From Siphonodentalium dalli (lineage: Eukaryota; Mollusca; Scaphopoda; Gadilida; Siphonodentaliidae), in the NCBI GenBank assembly GCA_032622095.1, contig CP136064.1, forward strand, positions 109,666,004-109,730,003: a DNA stretch of 64,000 bases. The letters run 5' to 3'. The notes below the pieces were generated by a model. The model was not told the DNA's origin. It did no database searches and worked only from the letters and a program-made list of their open reading frames with translations. Shown piece after piece: positions 1-9,372 of this stretch (the stretch's first letter is position 1; the number at the start of each line of letters is the position of its first letter). The translations under genes and the position numbers were made by a program.

Positions 1-314
1 TTACAACCGTATTCAAATTGATCCCAAATGTACCAAATGTATCTGTCTATCACTGATTCTGGTTATTATCGTGTGATTTTATCTTCTTAATAATATAAAT
101 GAAACACATTAATATCTTTATTCAATACAAGACATGGTATAAAATATAATGGTAGGTCGGCACCTGAAGGCAAACTTAATTTTTGTACAGGGGGGGTCCT
201 TGTAAGTAAGCCCAGTACCCACTTTTTGAGCAAAAACATGCATACTAGCCCCCCCCCCCCCTGTCTTACTGATGGGTGTATACAGTAAATACTCATTGAC
301 GAGTAGATCCTTTA

Positions 315-386
315 CGAAATGTTCAGATAATAAGTTCAACAAACGACCATAGGCCATTTGTTGAACTTATTATCTGAACATTTCCC
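315..386. repeat. Foldback MITE core (TTCAGATAATAAGTTCAACA palindrome)
   Basis: TTCAGATAATAAGTTCAACA is followed after about 25 bases by its complement TGTTGAACTTATTATCTGAA, forming a hairpin. Flanking sequence to about 530 (CATTTCCCTCTC, TCTGTCTGTCATCTGC, ATTCAGTATAG-like end) recurs at 35905-36145, 46120-46320, about 54950-55905, and as fragments at 47905-47960 and 61890-61990. This defines a family of roughly 240 bp. No coding capacity. A poly-C/poly-G pair also lies nearby (189-196 and 250-262). Confidence 0.75.
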
Positions 387-604
387 TCTCTTGCATTATC
401 TGTTTTTCTGTCTGTCATCTGCTTTAATATTACCTGAACACCCTTCCATATGAATAATAGGCTGTTCTATTGTATACTTCTGTAGCTGAATGTGAGAATC
501 CATTTAGTATAGAAGATTAAGACACTATATTTATAAAATAATCAGACAGTATACAAATTCAGACAGCTGATACAAGATTAATAAGTTAATATATATCCAC
601 CAAC

Positions 605-813
605 CTGACCACCTGTGACAAATAAACTGAAAATGATTGCACCAAGTCTGACACCGAACATTCTGTCAATGAGAAATCCTCCGAAAAAACATAGAATGAC
701 ATTGGGCCAAGAATACCAAGCATAAAAGCCCATGAACTGGCTATCAGTAATATCCAAGTCCTTTGTCATCTGATCCTGAAGAGCAGCGGGGTTGTCATAA
801 CAGAAGTAGCTCC
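605..813 (-). CDS. MFSD1: MFSD1-like transporter, exon 2 (partial gene)
   Basis: This 209-nt internal exon encodes 69 codons plus two leading bases that complete the Gly codon begun by exon 1. The peptide starts SYFCYDNPAALQ and continues through FYAWYSWPNVILCFFGG and LIDRMFGVRLG, the hallmark start of MFSD1, including the MFS motif-A loop (G-F-L-I-D-R...G-V-R) after a membrane helix. The acceptor is TTTTCTTCTCCAG on the minus strand; the donor CAG|GTTGGT follows Gly-Gly-Gln. MFSD1 is a lysosomal 12-helix transporter of the major facilitator superfamily that, from family knowledge, exports dipeptides and works with the accessory protein GLMP. Later exons lie beyond the left edge. The exon call is firm; substrate specificity here is inferred. 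Confidence 0.93.
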
Positions 814-1059
814 CTGGAGAAGAAAACAATTAATACACACATGTAGATAATAATGATACCATTCTAGTATGATTCATCGAAACATTTCACTATCTGTTTC
901 TTTTAATATTGTCAGATTTCAGGTTGGAGTTTTATAGTCAATCCAGTACTAGGATATATCTTCTGTTTTTCAAAAGTGGAGAACAAATTGCACAACAGTC
1001 AAAGGGGTATATTCATCTGTAAATCGCTCAACTGCACTGGGAAACAAATACTTAAACTT

Positions 1060-1260
1060 GATTTTAGAGTTATCCATCTTCATCTGCAAGTTGGTCCACG
1101 ACCGCCGGCTCGTCAACTTTTTCCAGGCCAACAAAAAGTACCAGTGGTGAAATATAATAGATTTCAAAAATTTCACCGAAAGTTGGCAGCACCCGGAATC
1201 CCTAGCGGTCAACCATCCAAGATCTAACCGAGCTCGACACTGCTTAACTTCGGTGATCAC
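1060..1260 (-). repeat. 5S-rRNA-headed SINE (SINE3-like)
   Basis: On the minus strand 1260-1185 reads GATCACCGAAGTTAAGCA, then GTTAGATCTTGGATGG, TTGACCGC and CCGGGTGCTG, which is the 3' two thirds of 5S rRNA including the region of the internal pol III control elements. The sequence then leaves 5S and runs through a non-5S body to a segment GATGAAGATGGATAACTCTA (about 1087-1068). That body segment recurs without a 5S head at 39925-39970 and 56495-56530. The first ~45 bases of 5S are absent or diverged, so this is a pol III-derived SINE or a 5S pseudogene fused to a SINE body rather than a functional rRNA gene. Confidence 0.65.
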
Positions 1261-2029
1261 ACAAAGAGTCTAACGACTGCAGTGAAGGATCCAGGGATTT
1301 TTTGGGGACACCTGTTTTCGGGCAATGATATGCCAAAGGCATATTCCAAAGGCCTGAGCAGGGGAGATTCAGGAAGGGGTATCCCCCTCCTGATGGTCTG
1401 GGGATCTCCCCCTGGAAAAATTTTGAATTTAATTATTCATTTGATATTATGATATCCCACCTGATAACCAGGTTGATTTTATCACATTGTCACTGTTCTG
1501 TACTGTATTGTGTAATGTCACTTGAATTTGATTGAAATACTAAAGTCTGAAGGCTGAATGATAACAAACCTGATCTCAAACTATTTGAAGTTTTCAGATG
1601 AAAGCTAGATAAAGCCAAACATACCAACTGTTAAACTTAAATCTTTTTGTAAACTTAAATGTCTTATGTCAAGATATATAACTATATAAATGTTTTGTAT
1701 CTTGTTATGATATGAATTGGGACATGAATTTGTTTTGTTTTTTTGGGCGCCTGGAGTTTGGGCGACCAAACCAGTAAATGGTATGAAAACCGGCCTGGAT
1801 ATGCCCTGAACGACTGTGACCAAGAGATCTAGACCCCTTGTGCAGAGAAGTCATTGGCCTTCTACATTTACAACGCGACCACTACAATTGCAATATGTTT
1901 TGGCAAGGATTTTTAACATTGTTGGCAGCTATTTGCAGTCCGGATCATAAATACGCAAGCCTAAATATGCCGACCAACGAGCCTGAGTTAAATATGGGGA
2001 GGCCAATTCACATTTATTAATAATTGGAC

Positions 2030-2145
2030 TGAAGCACAATTCAATTGTGCTGAAGCACAAATAATTGCACTGTTCAAAAGCGCAATTTAATTGCGCTGAA
2101 ACACAATTCAATTGTACTGTTCAAAGTATAATCCAATTGTGCTAA
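2030..2145. repeat. Cluster of CAATTNAATTG mini-palindromes
   Basis: Units such as GCACAATTCAATTGTGCTGAA, GCGCAATTTAATTGCGCTGAA and CACAATTCAATTGTACTG recur three to four times in about 115 bases. Each unit is a short palindrome, separated by GAA or TTCAAA linkers. No gene is seen here. Confidence 0.7.
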
Positions 2146-2199
2146 TGTGGAACCCCCTCCAAGTAATTTTGAAATACCCAACTGTCTAAGGTATAGCAC

Positions 2200-2482
2200 C
2201 CATTCGGCCCAATGGAATTTGAGAAGAAGTCATTTTAAGAATTTATATGGTGGGAAAGAGTTATGGTCCTAGCTTCGCAACTATTTGTCCTGGTGACTTC
2301 ATTTGAACAACTCTGAATGCGAGTCATTTAGGGAACATCCACACCAAATATGAACCCATTCAGTCCTATGGATCTTGAGAAGAAGATATTCAAAGAATTG
2401 TTGATGGACGGACGGATGAATGGACGACGGACGAGAAGTGATGATTATAGCTCCACCGGAGACTTCGTCTCAGGTGAGCTAA
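2200..2482 (-). repeat. AGCTCACCTGAG-family dispersed repeat, copy 1
   Basis: Read on the minus strand it starts TTTTTAGCTCACCTGAGACG, then AAGTCTCCGGTGGAGCTATA, a CGTCCGTC run and phrases like CATATTTGGTGTGGATGTTC. The same sequence occurs on the plus strand at 19542, 21474, 25301 and in a diverged form near 27070. It abuts the left arm of the inverted-repeat element at 2482. Confidence 0.8.
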
Positions 2483-2693
2483 AAACTAATCCTTTGCTAT
2501 ATGGTCAACGCGTTTAGATTATTGTAAATCCTCGTTCAGGACCAAATGTGGTTTGTGAAAAAGTACGGATTACCTCGCCTTTATATAGTCCGTATGGGGA
2601 GAAGCTTCGTTGTGATTGGCTGTTGCCATGGTTTAATTTGGGTCAGGTATGGGTGAGTGTGTAGTGCTGATAATGGTTCTTATATGGTTCTCA
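2482..2693. repeat. Left arm of Penelope-like inverted repeat (promoter-bearing)
   Basis: This arm is the reverse complement of 3551-3758 at high identity. It carries CTTTATATAG (2579-2588) and TGATTGGCTG (about 2612), which on the minus strand read CCAAT box then TATA box, so a promoter pointing left. Penelope-like elements are known to carry terminal repeats that may be direct or inverted, which fits this layout. Confidence 0.75.
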
Positions 2694-3480
2694 TGTATGT
2701 TCTCATGTGTAGCATGGTTCTCATATGGTTCTCATAAATGGTTCTCATGTGGTTCTCATGTGTATGATGATTCTCATATATGGACTTATGGTTCTCATTT
2801 GTGGGATGTTTCTTACATAGTTCTCATGAGTGGGATATATGGTTCTCAAGTGTAGGATGGTTACATATATGGTTAGACTCATGTGTATGATGGTTCTCAG
2901 TCTGGAGTAAACTACATACCCACATATAAAAAATAGTATCAGTATCAGTATGAATCTGAGTGTATGTTTACATAGACTGGATGGTTCTCATATATGGTTC
3001 TCATGTGTGGTATGGTTCTTACATGGTTCTCATGAGTGGGATGTATGGTTCTCATGTGTAGGATGGTTCTCATATGATTCTCATAAATGGTTCTCATGTG
3101 GTTATCATATATGGTTCTCATATGTATGAAGGTTCTCATATATGGTTCTCACGTGTGATGGTTCTTTATACACGGTTCTCATGTGTGGGAGGTATGGTTC
3201 TCATGTGTAGGATGGTTCTCATAAATGGTTCTCATGTGGTTCTCACATATGGTTCTCATGTGTAGGATTATTCTCATGTGTGGGATGGTTCTCGGTACAT
3301 GGTTATCATATTTGGTTCTCATGTGTAGGATAGTTCTCATATGGTTCTCATACATGGTACTCATGTGGTTCTCATGTATGATTCTCAAGTGTGGTTCTCA
3401 TGTGTGGGATTCTCATATATGGTTCTGATATGTGTGTATATTATGCAAGATGGTTCTCATTCGTGGTTCTCATGTTGGTT
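2660..3480. repeat. GGTTCTCAT minisatellite inside the inverted repeat
   Basis: About 820 bases are built from variants of TGGTTCTCATATG and TGGTTCTCATGTGTAGGA, with units of roughly 12 to 28 bases. The array fills the loop between the two inverted arms. Short open frames on both strands (His/Met/Arg-rich one way, Ser/His/Val-rich the other) are by-products of the repeat and are not genes. Confidence 0.9.
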
Positions 3481-3504
3481 CACATGGATGTCATATGTAT
3501 TTCT

Positions 3505-3551
3505 TAACTTCTGATCTAACCATACCACAAAGTTAGATCAGAAGTTAAGAA
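3505..3551. repeat. Perfect hairpin at the inner edge of the right arm
   Basis: CTTAACTTCTGATCTAAC, a spacer of about 11 bases, then GTTAGATCAGAAGTTAAG: an 18-bp perfect stem between the minisatellite and the right arm. Confidence 0.8.
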
Positions 3552-3758
3552 CCATATAAGAACCATTATCAGCACTACACACTCACCCATACCTGACCCA
3601 AATTAAACCATGGCAACAGCCAATCACAACGAAGCTTTTCCACACACAGACTATATAAAGGCGAGGTAATCTGTACTTTTTCACAAACCACATTTGGTCC
3701 TGAACGAGGATTTACAATAATCGAAACGCGTTGACCATATAGCAAAGGATTAGTTTTT
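3551..3758 (+). promoter_or_regulatory. Right inverted arm with CCAAT and TATA boxes, upstream of GIY-YIG ORF
   Basis: This arm mirrors 2482-2693. It holds GCCAATCACA (about 3619) and CTATATAAAG (3651-3660), about 32 bases apart, followed 180 bases later by the ATG at 3832. This is a plausible pol II promoter for the Penelope-like ORF; the mirrored arm carries the same boxes facing the other way. Transcription itself is not shown by the sequence. Confidence 0.55.
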
Positions 3759-3831
3759 TACTGGTGTTTTTCCTGGAGAATTCATTTTCTCATATACCTA
3801 ACCTATTTTGTCTTCACACCAGTATTAAACA

Positions 3832-4422
3832 ATGGCTACTTTTGCACCAGACATTATGATGGCCAGCGATTCGGAGACAGCACTATTAAACAGTGTATCA
3901 GACACAACTGTCTTGTCTGTCACAACGGACACCAAAAGACCAAAAAAACGCTCCCACACGGTAGAGGAACCGAGCAGATACACCAAAGCCAGCATCACAA
4001 ATGCGAATATCTCTACATACAGAACCATACGCAATCTCACGACAAAGAAAAACAGACTTGCTCTCCAACAAGAATTCCTCGAATCGTGCGTTTCCCACGG
4101 AGTCAGTCCAAGAGGACTATCCGTCAACCTACCCAAACCTAAGGGGCTCATATGTATCTATCTACTCACTTGCAACAAATTCAACTCCCAATATGTAGGG
4201 GAGACTAAGCGTAAATTTAGAACACGCCTATCAGAACACCTGGCCGATATTACACATAACAGAGATATGCCGGCAGCATACCACTTCAATCTACCAGACC
4301 ACGATACAAGTTACCTTCGACATCGGGTCATTGAGATAATGAACTGTGACCCAGAGAGCGAATCGGGAAACCAACCCCGCAAAACATGCAAAATCACTGG
4401 ATTTTCGCCCTCCGAAAACTGA
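3832..4422 (+). CDS. Penelope-like element ORF: N-terminal segment joined to GIY-YIG endonuclease, RT missing
   Basis: The 196-codon frame starts MATFAPDIMMAS. Residues about 75-98 (LALQQEFLESCVSHGVSPRG) resemble the conserved segment just before the reverse transcriptase of Penelope-like elements. At about residue 104 it passes straight into a GIY-YIG nuclease: I-C-I-Y-L-L-T-C, then Q-Y-V-G-E-T-K-R-K, R...R-L-S-E-H-L and Y-H-F...H-D. The ~500-residue reverse transcriptase expected between them is absent, so this looks like an internal deletion derivative that kept an open frame. Near the end the frame shifts: the family's terminal motif H-W-I-F-A-L-R-K-L-T-P-L-G is readable in another frame and would stop at TAG 4452-4454. 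A host-domesticated gene is an alternative but is not supported here. Confidence 0.7.
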   Translation: MATFAPDIMMASDSETALLNSVSDTTVLSVTTDTKRPKKRSHTVEEPSRYTKASITNANISTYRTIRNLTTKKNRLALQQEFLESCVSHGVSPRGLSVNLPKPKGLICIYLLTCNKFNSQYVGETKRKFRTRLSEHLADITHNRDMPAAYHFNLPDHDTSYLRHRVIEIMNCDPESESGNQPRKTCKITGFSPSEN

Positions 4423-4454
4423 CCCCACTCGGTATGAACAGGAAGGACTTCTAG
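4370..4454 (+). pseudogene. Out-of-frame C-terminal tail of the Penelope-like ORF
   Basis: In a frame other than the 196-codon ORF the sequence encodes N-H-W-I-F-A-L-R-K-L-T-P-L-G-M-N-R-K-D-F then TAG. The same ending (H-W-I-Y-T-L-Q-T-L-T-P-L-G-L-N-R-K-D-F-stop) occurs on the minus strand at 45550-45617. Sequence after both stops (TAGTCATATAC and TAGTCATTTAC) also matches, so both belong to one element family and a small indel near 4360-4390 broke this copy. Confidence 0.7.
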
Positions 4455-4502
4455 TCATATACTTTCAATTATTCGGTTATTACTATCAGGTCTGGCAAAT
4501 GT

Positions 4503-4560
4503 GAGAATATAGCTACAATAGCTGTATTCAGCTAACCTAGCTGAATGCAGCTATATATTC
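4503..4560. repeat. Hairpin downstream of the Penelope-like element
   Basis: GAATATAGCTACAATAGCTG, TATTCAGCTA and the near-complement TAGCTGAATGCAGCTATATATTC form an imperfect stem about 50 bases after the element's stop codon. It could be a terminal structure or a separate small palindrome. Confidence 0.5.
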
Positions 4561-5170
4561 TAATGAAAAGTACTCTCAAACCGGCTGTTTTTCCGATACC
4601 GGTAATTAAATAGAATCGCTAATTTGCGCATCAAAACTAGGTTACGCCATTCTCCAATCAGTTTCAAACAAATCAAAATCAAATTTTTTGTCGACACGGC
4701 GATGTTGATAATGTGTGAAAACTCACTACGGCAATCAATGTAGGTCATAACGGTTTAATAACTCTCTTATGCATTGCGGATTACCTTGAAAACTATATAT
4801 AATACAATATCCAATGCCGAAGATGCAATGTCTTTATCAATTCTGGAAATAGTAATCCGGTGCTGCTCAAACGCAATTTGATTGGTGCTCTAAAATTATT
4901 AGATAGTTGAAAAGGGTGACATCTCTAGCAAGAGATATTAAAAACAAATATTTTTAAAATATGATGTCAAATCGCTAATTCTCTAGTTGCATTCCTAGTC
5001 TTTATTTTATATTCATATGTATTATCTGTAACATATACTGATATACGGTAGGCCTATTTATTATTATTTACTATCATCTTGTCAAACTCCTGTGCTATTT
5101 ACTAATTTCAAAAGTCCCAAAAATAAGGTTTTAATCAGATTTATAAATCGATGAGTATCCTACAATAAGA

Positions 5171-5739
5171 AGCAAAAGTTATGCAAGCTTAACCATGCAG
5201 GTGCCCCGACAAACATATCTCAAATAAAACCACTAAACACAAAATACCGGGCATATGTCGCCTATTTCCTATAAATAACATACTCAGCTACAACTCGATC
5301 TGCAGCGATAAAATCGTTCTGGACGCCAAATTAACGGAGTTTAAAAAATTTGTCACCATTAGTGATGAGTGACTCGTCGCCATCCATGTTTTCAATCTTT
5401 TCGTATACTTATTCAATCGGTAATTGGAAAGACCGGTGTTCTGCAACAAATAGTACGTATCTCGGAACACATGCACTTTTTTTCAGAACACCGGTTCCCT
5501 TCCCATGATGCTTAGAAACAAAATGGCGATTTGGATGACGACGAGTCACTCATCGCTAATGGTATAAAATGTTTTAAACTACGTTAATTTGGCGTCCGGA
5601 ACGATTTTATCGCTGCAGAGTTGTAGCTGAGTATGTTATTTATAGGAAACAGGCGACATATGCCCGGTATTTTGTGTTCAGTGCTTTTATTTGAGATATG
5701 TTTGTCCGGGCACCTGGTTAAGCTTGCATAACTTTTGCT
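5171..5739. mobile_element. Large hairpin MITE
   Basis: Arms of about 225 bases run inward from AGCAAAAGTTATGCAAGCTTA and its complement TAAGCTTGCATAACTTTTGCT, through CATATGTCGCC/GGCGACATATG and GATAAAATCG/CGATTTTATC, to GATGAGTGACTCGTCG/CGACGAGTCACTCATC. A central part of about 100 bases contains ACCGGTGTTCTG and AGAACACCGGTT, itself inverted. No ORF of note. Confidence 0.8.
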
Positions 5740-5800
5740 CCTTAGTGAACATTCAGACGACCATGATACAATCGTAAGTGGAGGAATTGGGCCCGACGAG

Positions 5801-6743
5801 TAGTGTTCAAACGACTCTGGGATTCTGGAGTCGACTAGTCGAACCCCAAAAGTTGAGTCGACGTCGACTAGTCGGCCAAATACATCACCAACCTTATACT
5901 AATGAAACACATGTGAAAGAAAATTACAAATTCCGTGCCATCATCACAATATTTACACTCTACTGTGATCGGAGAATTGAATCACGTGACACGTCACGTG
6001 GTTTTGTTGCAAATGAACCGGTGCTCTAGAAACCCACCGATCGCAAATAAGTTCCCTACGAATCTACGATGATAATGAGAATAAATAATTGAGGAAATAA
6101 TTGGGGGATTTTCTGTTTAATCATGAAATCAAATAAATACTTCCCTGCCAGGGTATAGAAAATAAACGATACTCAGTCTCCGAGTCAGATCAAAATAAAA
6201 AAAAACAAAAGAAAACACACACACTGTGTGACACACATTATAATGATTATATATGTACGATGATGCGTACATAGGCCTATTTTGTAAGTTGCCATAACTT
6301 CCGTAAGGCGTACGTAGCAAGCGGAGAGTTAGACTCAGTTAATATCGACGAACACTTTTGTGGAAGCCCCTCCCTCTTTACCTGTGTTGGTTAAAAATGC
6401 GCACTACAAATTTTTGCGTCCGCGGTATAGGGAGTATATATAAAAAGAATAATTTTCTCAGAAAGTTAATTGTCGCCGTTTCATGACAATTTCGCCGTTT
6501 CGGCGTAGTTCTATGTCAAGCTCGACATTATTACATATGTTCGGACTTTGGAAAGCTTCTTGAACATAGACTAGCTATCTTTGCTGCTTTTCTGACCCAC
6601 ATTTAGTGAAACCATGCATTGTCAAGGCCAGCTGATGAGATTATATACTGTATTCCGACTAGTCGACTGTGGAAGTTAGAGTTGATTTTCCGACAAACCA
6701 ACGTCGACGATTATTTGTCGACTATTAAATTGTTTGAACACTA
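5801..6743. mobile_element. Non-autonomous hAT element with 8-bp target duplication
   Basis: The ends are perfect inverted repeats TAGTGTTCAAAC and GTTTGAACACTA. They are flanked on both sides by CCGACGAG (5793-5800 and 6744-6751), the 8-bp target duplication typical of hAT transposition. Subterminal GTCGACTAGTCG motifs occur near both ends (about 5845-5875 and 6655-6670). The 943-bp interior has no transposase-like frame, so it would depend on a partner element. Confidence 0.85.
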
Positions 6744-6997
6744 CCGACGAGATCGTGGATAGTTTGTTCACACGATTGCGAATCCGATGTCGTCGTACAT
6801 GATGATATCTAGGTTGTTCGTAAAGCATATGATTGACTATACCCTACGATCATTTCCAGGTTCGATTTTTACGTACACACGACTGCGATTACGTCGCTAG
6901 TGGAGGTAGCCATCGATACGCCACGATTTTGCATCTAAAATCAAACAGTGCTTGATATTATTTTTTGACTTGCGACATTGTCATGAGCATGCGCAAT

Positions 6998-7245
6998 GAG
7001 GCCCCCCACCCCCCTTTTTCGTACGCCGTATTCCATGCCCTGTTATGAGGTACGCCGTATTCCGGCCCCTCTGTTAGGAGGTATTCGGTATTCCAAAAAT
7101 ACCGGTATTCGTACGCCGACCTTCCAAACATGACGTTTTCATATATTTGTATGTATTCCATATGGCTGTTAACTGGTATTCCGTATTCCAACCTCTGTGT
7201 TAAGTGGTATTCCGTATTCCATGGGGGGTGGGGGTGGGGGCCTCC
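6998..7245. mobile_element. Small GC-ended MITE with CGCAAT flanks
   Basis: GAGGCCCCCCACCCCCC at the left mirrors GGGGGGTGGGGGTGGGGGCCTC at the right. CGCAAT lies just outside both ends and may be a 6-bp target duplication. The interior repeats TACGCCGTATTCC and GGTATTCCGTATTCC in both orientations. Confidence 0.6.
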
Positions 7246-7399
7246 GCAATCCAACTACCTGTTACTTCCAACGATGGAAATCTTTCCTCTTGCGATTGAA
7301 TCGTGGTCGTCTGAACATTCACATATAGTAGGAATACTAGGATACCGATTTAAAAACTCGATTAAAAGTTGATCATCATTAAAACCTTATTTTTGGGAC

Positions 7400-7500
7400 T
7401 TTTTGTCCAGTAACTGCTAATTTTAAATTTAGTACTACTATTAGTATTACTATTAGTAGTATTACTAAAATACTATTAGAATTACTGTTTTTAAGTTTAG
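7400..7500. repeat. TATTAGTAC-type microsatellite in MFSD1 intron 1
   Basis: AGTACTACTATTAGTATTAC and TATTAGTAGTATTACTAAAA form a short degenerate trinucleotide-like repeat, ending only about 20 bases from the exon 1 donor side. Confidence 0.6.
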
Positions 7501-7517
7501 AAATTAGAATTCCTCAC

Positions 7518-7674
7518 CGAAACTTAGAAAACACATGACAATAAGAACCAAATATCTGTGGAGGTTCCTTCTGGGATTGCATGGTAACGTCGCCCCACAT
7601 CCTGTGAGTTCTTCTTCTTCGGTGCTGCCATCAACTCCTGAAATCAGCGGAGTTTTCTCCGACGGATCTGACAT
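7518..7674 (-). CDS. MFSD1: MFSD1-like transporter, exon 1 with start codon
   Basis: This first coding exon holds 52 codons plus one base. It begins MSDPSEKTPLISG and ends in a hydrophobic stretch, RYLVLIVMCFLSF, the start of membrane helix 1. The donor G|GTGAGG is phase 1 and joins exactly to exon 2 (605-813), restoring Phe-Gly-Ser-Tyr-Phe-Cys-Tyr. The N-terminal E-K-T-P-L-I fits the acidic dileucine pattern [DE]xxxL[LI] used for lysosomal sorting, as known in MFSD1. The acidic run EEEE follows. No longer upstream reading was pursued; the ATG is the first in this exon and gives an N-terminal length usual for the family. The gene is divergent from SLX9 on the other strand. It was too interrupted to appear as one long ORF and was found by phase matching. 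Confidence 0.88.
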
Positions 7675-8440
7675 GATTCTGACAAGTTCCTAAATTCTGT
7701 TGATCATGTGACAGTGAAAATACAGTCACGAGACCAGAGTCACGTACGAGTTATCTGCCCCTATTCTACATATCAGCATTTCCGAAATTACTTTCGATTT
7801 CAAATTCATGCTTTTTCAGTGGACTCGTGGATTCTAATATTTGTTCAAGGTGGTAAATCCTTTCCCAAGATATTTATTCTGTATAGTGTTGAAATAATTA
7901 CCCCAGTCTTATATTCGTTATAATTAGTGATTGTATGCCTTGTTACAATGTAATATCACTTTGTAGTTTTACTTCACCGGTTTTCGAGTCATGAAATTTG
8001 AAAACACTCAGTCATGCGGATGAGCCAGGTCGGGCGCAGGTGCTAAATAGCTCATTTCAGCTCACGTAGCTAAATCGAGCTAAATTTTTTTTATTAATTT
8101 GGTGCAAAAATATATCCAGTAATCCTCTAATTAATATCTTATCCCGAAGCCAGTAAGATAATCCTCTTACTTTCCCGATCAGAAATCACGTAATTTTAGT
8201 TAGGCTTCATGATCCTCTAAGTATCCCTAAGCAAACAAACCCATCAGATTTCGGAAATTAATTATAAAAAACAAATTGCAAAGTAACATCTAACATGATC
8301 ATTTAGTGGTATCAATCCATTTTATCAGTCAATAAATCATGTAGACCTACTATATATTGCATTACTGCGGGGACCTACGCGAATTGAGTGACCTACGGAG
8401 ACCTACGCAAATCTAGGGACCTACTGCATAACGCGTCACC

Positions 8441-9372
8441 GGTCTATTTAGCTCATTTCGTCTATCATAGCCCGATTGAGCTACGGTTTTAATGTGATTT
8501 ACACGCCTCTACCGATTGCGGACAATACAACAAAAATACGACACAAGAATCGATGTTCATTAGTTGCCTACCACTCTGATGTCGGCAAAGAAGCAAAAAA
8601 CTCAACGACTCACCACGGCTTTTAATACCTTTTGAGCGATTCAAAATCAATCTGTTTTGGATAATTTATCATTAGTAACGGTAAGAAAGAATCATAAAAA
8701 TCTGTTGATCAAATGAAAATCTTCATCCAATTTAAGGAAGTCCCATTCACAATTGTGTTCGCAAACACCGTTTGTAAGCTATAATCTGATTGGTTGCGTT
8801 TATGCCGGGGATTACTGGTACGTTCTTATGGGATTTCAATGTAAAATCTATCTGTTGAAATGTACGGAACAAATGGACAACCATATTTGTATAACTGTAA
8901 TGTTACACGAGGTGCTTCCAAATTTCAAAGTAGGGTTGTGAAACGTGCTTCCGTACTTGTCTTCTCTGAATGGCGTTCGCAATACATTTCACAAATAGTC
9001 GTCTCCGAATGAAGCTGTTCGCTTTATCCAATCAGGTAAGCCACATAAACTGAACGTTCTTGACCTTCAAAAAGAAATAATCTGCAAAAACAAATGGATA
9101 TTTCCTTAGTTTTTATGACAAAATCTTATATTTTCAGGAAACACACTAAAACGCTAACAGGTCTTAACTAAAACATCGTTAATTGCGCCTAAGCCGTGGT
9201 GAGTCGTTGAGTTTTTTGCTTCTTTGTCGACATCAGAGTGGTAGGCAACTAATGAACATCGATTCTTGTGTCGTATTTTCGTTGTATTGTCCGCAATCGG
9301 TAGAGGCGTGTAAATCACATTAAAACCGTAGCTCAATCGGGCTATGATAGACGAAATGAGCTAAATAGACCA
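8441..9372. mobile_element. Foldback element with 180-bp near-identical arms
   Basis: Left arm 8441-8621 (GGTCTATTTAGCTCATTTCG to CGACTCACCACGGCT) is the reverse complement of right arm 9190-9372 with few mismatches. The 570-base middle has no recognisable coding sequence. A diverged copy of the arm end (GCTAAATAGCTCATTTCAGC) lies just outside at about 8041. Likely a non-autonomous DNA transposon; target duplication was not resolved. Confidence 0.75.

Larger units (their letters stand above)
5107..7410. mobile_element. Composite foldback element with nested insertions
   Basis: AAAAGTCCCAAAAATAAGG (5109) pairs with CCTTATTTTTGGGACTTTT (about 7385), and GTGAACATTCAGACGACC (5746) pairs with GGTCGTCTGAACATTCAC (about 7305). 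The left arm is therefore split: a 569-bp hairpin (5171-5739) sits inside it. Between the arms are a hAT element (5801-6743) and a small GC-ended element (about 6998-7245). No coding sequence recognised. Confidence 0.7.
814..7517 (-). other. MFSD1 intron 1, packed with mobile elements
   Basis: This 6.7-kb intron has matching GT-AG ends in phase 1. It contains, left to right, a 5S-like SINE, an AGCTCA-family repeat, the inverted-repeat Penelope-like element, a foldback hairpin, a hAT element and a small GC-ended element, each listed separately. Between 1300 and 2000 only a low-complexity GGGGAT/CCCCC stretch (1330-1430) and otherwise featureless AT-rich sequence are seen. At 4560-5100 nothing was recognised. 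Confidence 0.8.

Noticed and set aside
1185-1260. Functional 5S rRNA gene
   Set aside because: The first third of 5S is missing or diverged and the 3' end continues into a SINE-like body with no terminator T-run at the 5S end.
2649-3428. Several open frames on both strands rich in His/Met/Ser in the GGTTCTCAT stretch
   Set aside because: They are translations of a short tandem repeat, present in several frames and both strands, without any domain.
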